A stretch of DNA of 9,251 nucleotides from an uncultured Macromonas sp. (lineage in GTDB: Bacteria > Pseudomonadota > Gammaproteobacteria > Burkholderiales > Burkholderiaceae), in contig CAMLOF010000102.1 of assembly GCA_946481585.1 (NCBI GenBank), forward strand, positions 1 to 9,251, in the 5' to 3' direction. The notes below the pieces were generated by a model that had not been told where the DNA came from, ran no database searches, and saw only the letters and a program-made list of their open reading frames with translations. The position numbers and the translations under genes are program-made. Below, piece by piece: positions 1 to 6,721 of the stretch; the first letter of the stretch is position 1; each line of letters starts with the position of its first letter.

Positions 1-39
1 CTCATCCGCGTCGTCAGCGAACTGTTCGTGGGCGGCTGA
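1..39 (+). CDS. C-terminal end of an unidentified CDS (partial)
   Basis: The first 39 bases read in frame as LIRVVSELFVGG followed by TGA. Eleven of the twelve sense codons end in G or C, which matches the codon use of the real genes in this window, so this is probably the tail of a plus-strand gene that begins before the window. It would converge on the response regulator gene that ends at 82, leaving 42 bases between them with no clear terminator hairpin. Twelve residues are too few to identify a product. A chance open frame cannot be excluded. Confidence 0.42.
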   Translation, partial: LIRVVSELFVGG

Positions 40-81
40 AGATCACAAGCCCCCATGCTTCGCTGCCCCCCAAGGTGACGC

Positions 82-711
82 TCAGACCAGCTGGTTGCGT
101 ATAGCGTAAACGGTCAACTCCGCGTTGTTGGTCAACCCCAGCTTCTCCAGCACGCGCGCACGGTAGACGCTCACCGTCTTCGGGCTGATCATCAACTCTT
201 CGGCAATCTGCGACAGTTTCTTGCCCGACGCGATCTTGCGCAGCGTCTGCAACTCCCGCTCCGACAGACTCTCGTGCAGTTCCCCGCCCTCGGGCGAGCT
301 CAGGTGGTTGGCCAGCATTTCGGCAATTTCGGGGGTGATGTACTTGCGTCCTTGCGCCACCGTGCGCACCGCCGTCAAAAGCGCAGCCGGATCACCGCCC
401 TTGTTCAAGTAGCCCACCGCCCCCGCCTTGAGGCAACGTATGGCGTACTGGTCCTCCGGGTACATCGAGACCATCACCGTTTTCACGGGCGACGCCTCCT
501 CCTGCAACACGGCCAGAATCTCCAGGCCGCTGCGGCCAGGCAAGTCCACGTCCAGCAGCAGGACGTCGGGTTTGTGGACGCGCAGCGCCTCACGCAGGGT
601 GGCATACCCGTCTGCCTCTGCCACCACCTGTATGTCGGTGGCCTCCATCAGCGTGTCCTTGATCCCACGCCGCACCACGGCATGGTCGTCACACAGCACC
701 ACCTTGATCAT
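82..711 (-). CDS. NarL/FixJ-family response regulator (REC-LuxR HTH)
   Basis: This 209-residue protein is a two-component DNA-binding response regulator. Residues 1 to about 120 form a receiver domain: acidic pair D8-D9, predicted phospho-acceptor D54 in the LLLDVDLP motif, conserved S82, and K104 in GYLNKGG. Residues about 147-205 form a LuxR-type helix-turn-helix (LSERELQTLRKIASGKKLSQIAEEL, followed by SPKTVSVYRARVLEKLG), which places it in the NarL/FixJ/UhpA group. Its ATG overlaps the stop of the upstream kinase gene by 4 bases (ATGA), so the two are almost certainly co-translated and this protein is the kinase's cognate output. The length is normal for the family. Target genes cannot be read from the sequence. 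The neighbouring chemotaxis operon is a candidate by position only. Confidence 0.95.
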   Translation of the reverse strand: MIKVVLCDDHAVVRRGIKDTLMEATDIQVVAEADGYATLREALRVHKPDVLLLDVDLPGRSGLEILAVLQEEASPVKTVMVSMYPEDQYAIRCLKAGAVGYLNKGGDPAALLTAVRTVAQGRKYITPEIAEMLANHLSSPEGGELHESLSERELQTLRKIASGKKLSQIAEELMISPKTVSVYRARVLEKLGLTNNAELTVYAIRNQLV

Positions 712-1832
712 GATTTTTTCTCCGTATCCTTTGCGCCAGCGTCAACCTCGAAATCGCCGTTGCTCACAGCACAACCCTCCAAAGGCACGGACAGGATCAA
801 CGTCATGCCCTTCCCTTCACCCGTAACCACATCCAGCCAGCCGCCCACCGTCTCGGCACGCTCCTTCAGGCCAAGCAAGCCAAAAGACTGCAGCTTGGCC
901 AAGTCGGCTGGCCCGGCGCCTCTGCCATTGTCGGCCACCTCCAGCATCAACACGCCTTCCAGGTCACTCAACTCCAGCGTCACCTCGGTAGCCTGGGAAT
1001 GCTTGAGCACATTCGTCAACGCTTCCTGCGCCGTGCGGTATGCCACCATCTCCACGTCCTTGGTCCAGCGCCCTTCTGGCACGCGGCCCTGCCAACGCAC
1101 GGCAATGCCCGTGCGGTCGGCAAAAGTCTTGGCCAACCATTGCAAGGCGGGCACCAGGCCTTGATCCAGAACTGAGGGACGCAGGTTGCGCATGATGCGC
1201 TGGCTCGCCCCAAGCGCATGCTCAGCCATGGCCAACGCCGCCTCCACGTGGGAACGCGTTTCGGCATCGGTCACGTGGCGGCCAATCCACGACAGATCCA
1301 GTTTCACGGCAGCGAGGGATCCACCGATATCGTCATGAATCTCGCGTGCTATGTCTGCACGCTCCCTGTCAATGCTCGTCTGCAAGTGCTCGGTCAAGTG
1401 CAGCAAGCGCTGGCGGGACTCTGCCAACTCACGCGCAGCTTCAGCTTGCGCGCGGCGCGTCTGGACAAAATCCAACGCACGCTGCAACACCATGGGCAAC
1501 CGCCCCAGGCGATTCTTGTCAACATAGTCGCTGACGCCACGCACCATGGCGTCCGCCACGGTGGCCTCACCAATCGCCCCCGAGACGATGATGAAAGGCA
1601 TATCCCGGTTGGTAGCCTGCACCAGTGCCCAGGCATCCATCCCTGAAAAACCGCCCAGGTGATAGTCAGCCAGAATGGCGTCAAACCGCTGGTCGGCAAG
1701 CGCCTGTTCAAAATCCTCCAGCGTCTCGACGTGAACCCACTCGCACTCCAGATCGCTGCGGCGTAATGTATGCCGCACAAGCTCATGATCTGCGAGGTTG
1801 TCCTCGAGGTGGAGGATACTCAATACTGTCAA
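708..1832 (-). CDS. REC-containing soluble sensor histidine kinase (HisKA_3/HATPase_c)
   Basis: This 374-residue protein has an unusual order: the receiver domain comes first and the kinase second. The receiver (about 5-122) shows E10-D11, predicted phospho-acceptor D56 in ILADYHL, S84 and K106. A charged, Ala/Glu/Arg-rich probable coiled coil (about 123-155) leads into a HisKA_3 dimerisation domain with phospho-acceptor H166 in IAREIHDDIGGSLAA. The ATPase domain carries the N box near N274 (QEALTNVLKHS), the G1 box DNGRGAG at 301-307 and a later FGLLGLKERAE segment. I see no membrane segment or extracellular sensor domain, so it is probably cytoplasmic and takes its input through the receiver. 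The start is TTG at 1832: an in-frame TAA lies about 18 bases upstream and there is no ATG between. The possible ribosome site GGGTGA is only 4 bases away, and a second TTG at 1823 is an alternative start. Confidence 0.93.
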   Translation of the reverse strand: MTVLSILHLEDNLADHELVRHTLRRSDLECEWVHVETLEDFEQALADQRFDAILADYHLGGFSGMDAWALVQATNRDMPFIIVSGAIGEATVADAMVRGVSDYVDKNRLGRLPMVLQRALDFVQTRRAQAEAARELAESRQRLLHLTEHLQTSIDRERADIAREIHDDIGGSLAAVKLDLSWIGRHVTDAETRSHVEAALAMAEHALGASQRIMRNLRPSVLDQGLVPALQWLAKTFADRTGIAVRWQGRVPEGRWTKDVEMVAYRTAQEALTNVLKHSQATEVTLELSDLEGVLMLEVADNGRGAGPADLAKLQSFGLLGLKERAETVGGWLDVVTGEGKGMTLILSVPLEGCAVSNGDFEVDAGAKDTEKKS

Positions 1833-1891
1833 AATATCACCCGCGTGTTAAGAAAAGCAACCATAAACAGGGAATCCTGACAATATTTTGA
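1829..1891. repeat. Inverted 9-base repeats in the divergent intergenic region
   Basis: TCAAAATAT at 1829-1837 is repeated in perfect inverted form as ATATTTTGA at 1883-1891. The first copy overlaps the TTG start of the kinase gene. The second lies in the region that must hold the promoters of the two divergent operons. Two further symmetries are close by: CCTGAC/GTCAGG at 1876-1881 and 1897-1902, and TCTAGTCTAGA at 1910-1920. They could be regulator half-sites, but AT-rich repeats of this length also occur by chance. I could not find a convincing sigma-70 or sigma-28 promoter for either operon here. Confidence 0.3.
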
Positions 1892-1983
1892 GCGAAGTCA
1901 GGGTCTCTCTCTAGTCTAGACTCTGCTTGGCACTTATATTTGGAGGCAGCCCAGTTCCGCAGAAGGGAAGAGTGCGTCAGCAT

Positions 1984-2484
1984 ATGGAACCGACACCACC
2001 GCCATCAAGCGAACACCGCCGCTGGCCGCGAGAAGAAGTCACCACGGTCGAGCCCATCCCCGACCGCTCGGAAGAGCCGTCGGTGCAGATGAGTGTGTCC
2101 GCCGTAGCCGATCTCCAGGACTCCCTGCTCGTGGCCATGAACGACCTCAAGCGCCTCGAAGGCCTGCTGGACCACGCAACGGCCAACTTGCTTGACCGCT
2201 TCAACACGGCCATGGCCGCCCTCGAAGGCTTGCCTGACGACGAGCAGTTCCGCACCGTCCGCCAAGCCCTGCATCAGGCCGTCACCGAACTGCAGTTCCA
2301 CGACATGGCGTCGCAGTTGCTGGTTCACACAGGCAAAGTCCTCAAAGGCTGCGCCTACAACATGGCCGAACAGGCCATGGAGCCTGAGGAAGAAGAAGTC
2401 GGCGTCGTCGTCACCTACATGCCTCAGAACCCCAACCCGGTCACCCAAAGCGAAATGGACGCCGGCTCCGTTGAACTGTTCTGA
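1984..2484 (+). CDS. cheZ: Short CheZ-like CheY-P phosphatase
   Basis: This 166-residue, mostly helical protein is the first gene of the chemotaxis operon. The segment LQFHDMASQLL contains D107 and Q111 in a D-x-x-x-Q arrangement. It aligns with the catalytic segment of E. coli CheZ (DFQDLTGQ, D143/Q147), whose glutamine drives CheY-P hydrolysis. The C-terminus TQSEMDAGSVELF resembles the CheY-binding peptides of CheZ (SQDQVDDLL) and FliM (SQAEIDALL). The first 35 residues are proline- and charge-rich and probably disordered. It is shorter than E. coli CheZ (214 residues). The function is inferred from these motifs and from its place 47 bases before cheY. The start is uncertain: ATG 1984 is the conservative choice. 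GTG 1972 sits 3 bases after AAGGGA, and TTG 1927 is also open. Confidence 0.68.
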   Translation: MEPTPPPSSEHRRWPREEVTTVEPIPDRSEEPSVQMSVSAVADLQDSLLVAMNDLKRLEGLLDHATANLLDRFNTAMAALEGLPDDEQFRTVRQALHQAVTELQFHDMASQLLVHTGKVLKGCAYNMAEQAMEPEEEEVGVVVTYMPQNPNPVTQSEMDAGSVELF

Positions 2485-2531
2485 ACCGCCCTGCCAACAA
2501 GTTTTCTCCAGATTCCAGACAAGGTACTCAA

Positions 2532-2894
2532 ATGCATTCGATCCTCGCTGTTGACGATTCGGCCTCCATGCGCAAGATGGTGTCGTTCACCCTCGTGGGC
2601 GCAGGCTTCAACGTGGTGGAAGCCGTCGATGGTGTCGACGCCTTCGAAAAGGCGCAAAAGCAGAAGTTCGATCTGGTTCTGACCGACCAGAACATGCCCA
2701 GGCTCGATGGCATTGGACTGACGCGCAAACTGCGCGAGCACCCCAGCTTCAAATCCACGCCCATCCTGATCCTCACCACCGAGTCCAGCGACCAGATGAA
2801 GCAAGCCGGCCGTGCAGCGGGCGCTACAGGTTGGCTGGTCAAACCTTTCGACCCGGCACGCCTGATCGAGGTCATCAACAAAGTGATCCGATAA
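2532..2894 (+). CDS. cheY: Single-domain CheY-type response regulator
   Basis: At 120 residues this protein is a receiver domain with nothing attached. It carries the acidic pocket D8-D9, predicted phospho-acceptor D52 in LVLTDQNMP, T82 in LILTTESS and K104 in GWLVKPF. The position equivalent to the switch residue Y106 of E. coli CheY is W101, a common variant in the CheY proteins found next to cheA. It would accept phosphate from CheA and signal to the flagellar motor, or serve as a phosphate sink if another CheY does that job. The upstream CheZ-like protein is its likely phosphatase. AAGG at 2521-2524 lies 7 bases before the ATG, supporting this start. Confidence 0.95.
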   Translation: MHSILAVDDSASMRKMVSFTLVGAGFNVVEAVDGVDAFEKAQKQKFDLVLTDQNMPRLDGIGLTRKLREHPSFKSTPILILTTESSDQMKQAGRAAGATGWLVKPFDPARLIEVINKVIR

Positions 2895-2946
2895 AGTCCT
2901 CCCCATCCGCTCCCACGACCCGACCGGCACTCACCGAGAACTCCTC

Positions 2947-5208
2947 ATGGCAGACGACAAGAACGATGGCTTCGATTTAACCCAGTTTTATCAAATATTT
3001 TTTGAGGAAGCTGGTGAAAACCTGGAACAGATGGAGCAACAACTGCTCAATCTGGACTTGGACACGGTCGACGACGAGGAACTCAACGCCATCTTCCGCT
3101 GCGCCCACTCCATCAAAGGCGGTGCCGCAACGTTCGGTTTCGAAGATGTCGCCGAGCTCACGCACCAGATGGAGTCCTTGCTGGACAAGCTGCGCAGGCA
3201 CGAACTGACCCCCACCATGCCCATGGTGGACGTCCTGCTGGAGTCGTCTGACGCGTTGAAGGGCCTGCTGGCCCGACACCAGGGACTGGGCGGCGAACCG
3301 CCAGAAACCTCTGGCCTGGTGCAGCGCATCCGCGTGCTGGCCAGTGGCGGAGCGCCTGTTGCCGTTGCGCCCGCGCCGGTCATGGCACCGCCCCCTCCTC
3401 CACCTCCGCCCCCGGCGCCAGCCCCCACGCCAGGCGGCATGCCAGCGGCTGCAGCTCCCGGTGCGCCCCGGCGTATCAAGGCCATCATTGGTCCTCTTGA
3501 AAAACCCGAGCTGGCCGATGCCATCAAGGAGTTGTTCCGCGACATCGCCGGGCTGGGCACCATCCTCTCCGAGCAGGAAGACGGCGCTCGCAAGATCTTC
3601 GAAATCGACACCACCAGCACCAACGACGACCTGCTCGATCTGTTCGCCTTCCATGTATCCAAGGAACAGATCGAATTGCAGGAAGCGGGTGCCGCACCAG
3701 CACCTGCACCCCAGGTTGCTACCGTCGAACCCGTGGCTCAGGCTGGCAATGGCTCAGACCACAGCCACGACATCATCGAACAAGGCTTCGGCCTGTTCGC
3801 CGGCGCTCCCGGCAGCCCTATTGCCTCAACCACCACCACCGCCTCTGGCGTGCAGATTCCCGCAGAGGATCTGGTGCAAGGGTATGGCCTGTTTCCTGGC
3901 GCCCCAGGCAACCCGCTCACGCCACAGGCACACGCAGAAATCGTTCAGGCCCAGTCCGGCGTGCAGCAAGGCGCGGGAGCTCCCGAATCCAAGGCACGTG
4001 AAACGGCCAAGGCCGCGCGTGCTGCCACCACCGCGCAGATGGAGACGACCACCCTGCGTGTGTCCGTCAGCAAGATCGACCAGCTCATCAACCAGGTGGG
4101 CGAACTGGTGATCACCCAGGCCATGCTGGCGCAGTACAGCCGCACACTGGACGCCACGCTGAACCAGCAATTGCTCTCTGGCCTGGCCGATCTGGAACGC
4201 AACACACGCGACCTGCAGGAATCGGTCATGTCGATCCGCATGATCCCCATGTCGGTCGTTTTCAGCCGTTTCCCACGCATGTTGCGCGACCTTGCTGGCA
4301 AGCTGGGCAAGAAGGTCGAGTTGATCACGCACGGCGAAGCCACCGAACTCGACAAGGGCCTGATCGAAAAGATCACCGACCCACTCACCCACCTGATCCG
4401 CAACAGCTGCGACCACGGCATCGAATTGCCGGAGGTCCGTGCAGCCGCAGGCAAGCCCGAAACCGGCACCATCACCCTGTCGGCCGCCCATCAGGGCGGG
4501 TCCATCCTGATTGAAGTGCGCGATGACGGCAAGGGGCTGAACCGCCAGAAGCTGATCGACAAGGCACGCTCCAAGGGCATAGACGTTTCCGACGACATGC
4601 CCGATCAGGATGTCTGGCAACTCATCTTCGCGCCTGGCTTCTCCACCGCCGAAGTGGTCACCGACGTGTCTGGCCGTGGCGTGGGCATGGACGTGGTTAA
4701 GAAGAACATCGCCGCCCTTGGCGGTTCCGTGGAACTCGACTCGTCAGAAGGCTTCGGCATGAGCGTCAAGGTGCGCCTGCCGCTGACGCTGGCCATCATG
4801 GACGGCATGACCGTACGCGTGAGCGACGAGGTCTACATCCTGCCGCTGTCTTCGGTGGTCGAGTCGTTCCAGGTCGAGGCGCGCTCCATCAACACCGTGG
4901 CTCAAAACGCCCAGCTGGTGAAGGTTCGGGAAGAGTACATGCCTGTCATCGAGATCGACAGAGCGTTCCAGGTGCCCCGCAAAGAAGGCGACACCAGCGC
5001 CAACAGCATCATGGTCGTCATTGAGTCCGACGGCTCCCGCGTTGCGCTGATGGTTGACGAGCTGCTGGGCCAGCAACAGGTGGTGATCAAGAACCTTGAA
5101 GCCAACTACAAGAAGGTTCCCAACGTCTCTGGTGCAACCATTCTGGGTGATGGCAGCGTGTCGCTGATTCTGGATACCTCCGCCCTGGTTCGCCGGGCTA
5201 AACAGTAA
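2947..5208 (+). CDS. cheA: Chemotaxis sensor histidine kinase CheA
   Basis: This 753-residue CheA is the central kinase of the array. The P1 phosphotransfer domain (about 8-130) has phospho-acceptor H54 in AHSIKGGAATFGF. A Pro/Ala-rich linker (about 139-176) includes nine prolines in a row at 148-156. A conserved-looking segment at about 177-246 may act as the P2 response-regulator docking domain; I cannot confirm that from motifs. A second linker carries two copies of G[FY]GLFxGAPGxP at 280-291 and 312-323. P3 dimerisation starts near 365 (TTLRVSVSKIDQLINQVGELV). The P4 ATPase shows N486 in HLIRNSCDHGIE, DDGKG at 526-530 and GRGVGMD at 576-582. The P5 CheW-like domain runs from about 610 to the end. 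The protein is full length with all key residues. The Shine-Dalgarno before 2947 is weak (GAGAA), suggesting modest or coupled translation. Confidence 0.98.
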   Translation: MADDKNDGFDLTQFYQIFFEEAGENLEQMEQQLLNLDLDTVDDEELNAIFRCAHSIKGGAATFGFEDVAELTHQMESLLDKLRRHELTPTMPMVDVLLESSDALKGLLARHQGLGGEPPETSGLVQRIRVLASGGAPVAVAPAPVMAPPPPPPPPPAPAPTPGGMPAAAAPGAPRRIKAIIGPLEKPELADAIKELFRDIAGLGTILSEQEDGARKIFEIDTTSTNDDLLDLFAFHVSKEQIELQEAGAAPAPAPQVATVEPVAQAGNGSDHSHDIIEQGFGLFAGAPGSPIASTTTTASGVQIPAEDLVQGYGLFPGAPGNPLTPQAHAEIVQAQSGVQQGAGAPESKARETAKAARAATTAQMETTTLRVSVSKIDQLINQVGELVITQAMLAQYSRTLDATLNQQLLSGLADLERNTRDLQESVMSIRMIPMSVVFSRFPRMLRDLAGKLGKKVELITHGEATELDKGLIEKITDPLTHLIRNSCDHGIELPEVRAAAGKPETGTITLSAAHQGGSILIEVRDDGKGLNRQKLIDKARSKGIDVSDDMPDQDVWQLIFAPGFSTAEVVTDVSGRGVGMDVVKKNIAALGGSVELDSSEGFGMSVKVRLPLTLAIMDGMTVRVSDEVYILPLSSVVESFQVEARSINTVAQNAQLVKVREEYMPVIEIDRAFQVPRKEGDTSANSIMVVIESDGSRVALMVDELLGQQQVVIKNLEANYKKVPNVSGATILGDGSVSLILDTSALVRRAKQ
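3388..3414 (+). other. Nine-proline run in the CheA linker
   Basis: Codons 148-156 of cheA are nine consecutive proline codons that use all four synonyms, so this is a protein-level run and not a simple DNA repeat. Runs of three or more prolines slow ribosomes and depend on elongation factor P, which is established for bacteria generally. The run lies between P1 and the presumed P2 region, where a stiff flexible-linker boundary is tolerated. Confidence 0.9.
3784..3915 (+). repeat. Tandem GxGLFxGAPGxP motif in the CheA linker
   Basis: Two copies of a 12-residue motif occur in the linker before P3: GFGLFAGAPGSP at residues 280-291 (bases 3784-3819) and GYGLFPGAPGNP at 312-323 (bases 3880-3915). 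The repeat offset is 32 residues. Nine of twelve positions are identical, although the surrounding linker is low complexity. Each copy is preceded by a short acidic-hydrophobic stretch (DIIEQ and DLVQ). Conservation of such a motif in disordered sequence suggests a short linear binding site, but its partner is unknown. Confidence 0.75.
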
Positions 5209-5232
5209 CCCACCAGAGGAGAACGCCAAACC

Positions 5233-6066
5233 ATGGCCGTTGCCGACGTCGAGTCACAGAACCGAGAGTTCGCCTGGACGACCGCCGACTTCGGGCGAAT
5301 CAAGGACCTGATCTACCGTCATGCGGGCATAAGCCTGCATGACGGTAAGCACGCCATGGTTTACAGCCGCATCTCGCGCCGCCTGCGCGAAACCGGCCAC
5401 AGCAGCTTCAAGAACTACCTGGACTGGCTGGAAAGCAATGGTGGCGACGAATGGCAGGAGTTCGTCAACGCACTCACTACCAACCTCACCTCCTTCTTTC
5501 GTGAAAACCACCATTTCACGGAGCTTGACCGGATAGTGCGCTCGACGCCCGCTGGTCACGAATGGAAGATATGGTGCAGCGCGGCCTCCACTGGCGAGGA
5601 GCCTTACTCGATCGCCATCACCATGGCAGATGCGTTGGGCCTCAACGGCAACTTCCGCATCTGGGCCAGCGACATCGACACCAAGGTCCTGGACAAGGGT
5701 GCCCAGGGTATCTACAAGCTCGAGAACATGAAGAACGTTTCCTCGAGCCAGTTGCAGAAGTATTTTCTCAAGGGCAAGGGCGGCAATCAGGGTCTGGCGC
5801 GCGCCAAACCCGAGTTGCAGAAGCACATTCAGTTCTTCACGCTCAACCTCATTGAGGAAAATTGGTCACTGAAAGAACAGTTTGACGTTGTTTTCTGCCG
5901 CAACGTGATGATCTACTTCGACAACGCCACTCAGCGGCAAGTGCTGGCACGCATCCACCGCCTGATGAAACCCAAGGGCACGCTGTTCGTGGGGCATGCC
6001 GAGAACTTCAGCGACGTTCGCAACCTGTTTGCGCTGCGTGGCAAAACCGTCTACGAAAAAGTGTGA
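5233..6066 (+). CDS. cheR: CheR chemoreceptor glutamate methyltransferase
   Basis: CheR uses S-adenosylmethionine to methylate glutamates on chemoreceptors, which provides adaptation opposite to CheB. The 277-residue length is typical. The N-terminal helical domain (about 15-85) contains the basic RISRRLRETG segment at about 46-55, likely to contact receptors. The catalytic domain follows: LTTNLTSFFRE at 81-91, the SAM-binding motif WCSAASTGEEPYS at 114-126, the acidic ASDID at 145-149, FCRNVMIYFD at 221-230 and GHAENF at 254-259. GAGGAG at 5216-5221 is a strong ribosome site 11 bases before the ATG, and cheA ends 24 bases upstream. Codons 28-39 overlap a large inverted repeat described separately. 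The stop overlaps the GTG start of cheD. Confidence 0.97.
   Translation: MAVADVESQNREFAWTTADFGRIKDLIYRHAGISLHDGKHAMVYSRISRRLRETGHSSFKNYLDWLESNGGDEWQEFVNALTTNLTSFFRENHHFTELDRIVRSTPAGHEWKIWCSAASTGEEPYSIAITMADALGLNGNFRIWASDIDTKVLDKGAQGIYKLENMKNVSSSQLQKYFLKGKGGNQGLARAKPELQKHIQFFTLNLIEENWSLKEQFDVVFCRNVMIYFDNATQRQVLARIHRLMKPKGTLFVGHAENFSDVRNLFALRGKTVYEKV
5314..5347. repeat. 15-bp inverted repeat with 4-base loop inside cheR
   Basis: The left arm TACCGTCATGCGGGC (5314-5328) and right arm GCCTGCATGACGGTA (5333-5347) flank the loop ATAA. The arms pair over all 15 positions: 14 Watson-Crick pairs and one G-U pair in RNA. The outer 11 bases are perfectly complementary. The structure begins 81 bases after the cheR start codon and encodes residues 28 to 39 (from YRHAGISLHDGK). 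No U-run follows, so it is not a standard intrinsic terminator. It may affect ribosome passage, mRNA processing or pausing, or be a DNA-level site. The symmetry is certain; any function is inference. Confidence 0.85.
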
Positions 6067-6698
6067 ATTCCATGCACAACAGCGCCGCCCACCTGCAGAC
6101 CCTCAAGACGCGTCCCAGGAAGCCAGGGGAGGCCTCATTCTTTTTCCACGATCAGCACTTCCGCTATAACGCAGCCAAGGTGCTGCCGGGCGAGTACTTC
6201 GTCTCCAACGAAGACCTCGTGATCATGACGGTGCTGGGCTCATGCATCGCCGCCTGCGTATGGGACTCACGGCTGCGCATTGGGGGCATGAACCATTTCA
6301 TGCTGCCAGAAGGCGGCGGCGACACGTCGGGGCGCTATGGCTCCTATGCGATGGAACTGCTGATCAACGAGATGGTCAAGATGGGCTCATCCAGGGAGTA
6401 CATGCAGGCCAAGGTTTTCGGCGGCGGAGCGGTGATCTCGGGGTTCACGACCATGAACGTTGGCGAGCGCAATACCAAGTTCGTGCTGGATTACCTGGCA
6501 ACGGAACGTATTCCGATTGTCTCCAAGGACGTTCTTGACATTTACCCACGCAAAGTGGTGTTCTTCCCTGTGACGGGCAAGGCCATGGTCAAGCGCCTGG
6601 CCCATGCCCACCCAGAAACGTTGGAAAGCCAAGAGCGCCAAGGCAGTGCCTCCCGTGTGGTGCAGTCCACTGCTGGCGGCTCCGTCGACCTGTTCTGA
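6063..6698 (+). CDS. cheD: CheD chemoreceptor glutamine deamidase
   Basis: CheD converts specific receptor glutamines to glutamate, so that they can be methylated by CheR, and tunes receptor-CheA coupling. The core motif [27 protein letters not shown] gives catalytic cysteine C61 and histidine H78. Further family-like segments include EYFVSNED at 44-51 and KVFGGGAVI near residues 117-125. The 211 residues are slightly long, with about 30 extra N-terminal residues and a polar C-terminal tail that ends GGSVDLF. The start shown is GTG at 6063, which overlaps the cheR stop (GTGA) and implies translational coupling. ATG at 6072 is an alternative, and neither has a strong Shine-Dalgarno. The tail closely matches that of the CheZ-like protein. 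Confidence 0.95.
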   Translation: MNSMHNSAAHLQTLKTRPRKPGEASFFFHDQHFRYNAAKVLPGEYFVSNEDLVIMTVLGSCIAACVWDSRLRIGGMNHFMLPEGGGDTSGRYGSYAMELLINEMVKMGSSREYMQAKVFGGGAVISGFTTMNVGERNTKFVLDYLATERIPIVSKDVLDIYPRKVVFFPVTGKAMVKRLAHAHPETLESQERQGSASRVVQSTAGGSVDLF

Positions 6699-6721
6699 CT
6701 TTCATCCCCCTTCAGTCCCGA

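Noticed and set aside
274..1164. A 296-codon plus-strand open frame opposite the two-component genes
   Set aside because: It lies antisense to two genes with full domain motifs, shows no recognisable domain, and arises from GC-rich codon bias.
1827..1832. TTGACA on the minus strand as a -35 promoter box
   Set aside because: It is the start codon region of the kinase gene, and no -10 element follows at 16-18 bases.
1926..1946. A sigma-54-like promoter (TTGGCAC with TTTGG downstream)
   Set aside because: The -24 half resembles GGCAC, but the -12 half lacks the required GC at the right distance.
1927..1983. N-terminal extension of the CheZ-like protein from TTG 1927
   Set aside because: TTG is a rare start with no ribosome site before it. 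The strong GGAGG at 1942-1946 lies inside this extension. ATG 1984 or GTG 1972 is more likely.
2886..2894. CCGATAA at the end of cheY as a sigma-28 -10 element
   Set aside because: There is no TAAAGTTT-like -35 element at the required 11-base spacing.
3826..4620. A 264-codon minus-strand open frame opposite cheA
   Set aside because: It is a shadow frame of the conserved P3 and P4 domains, with no motif of its own.
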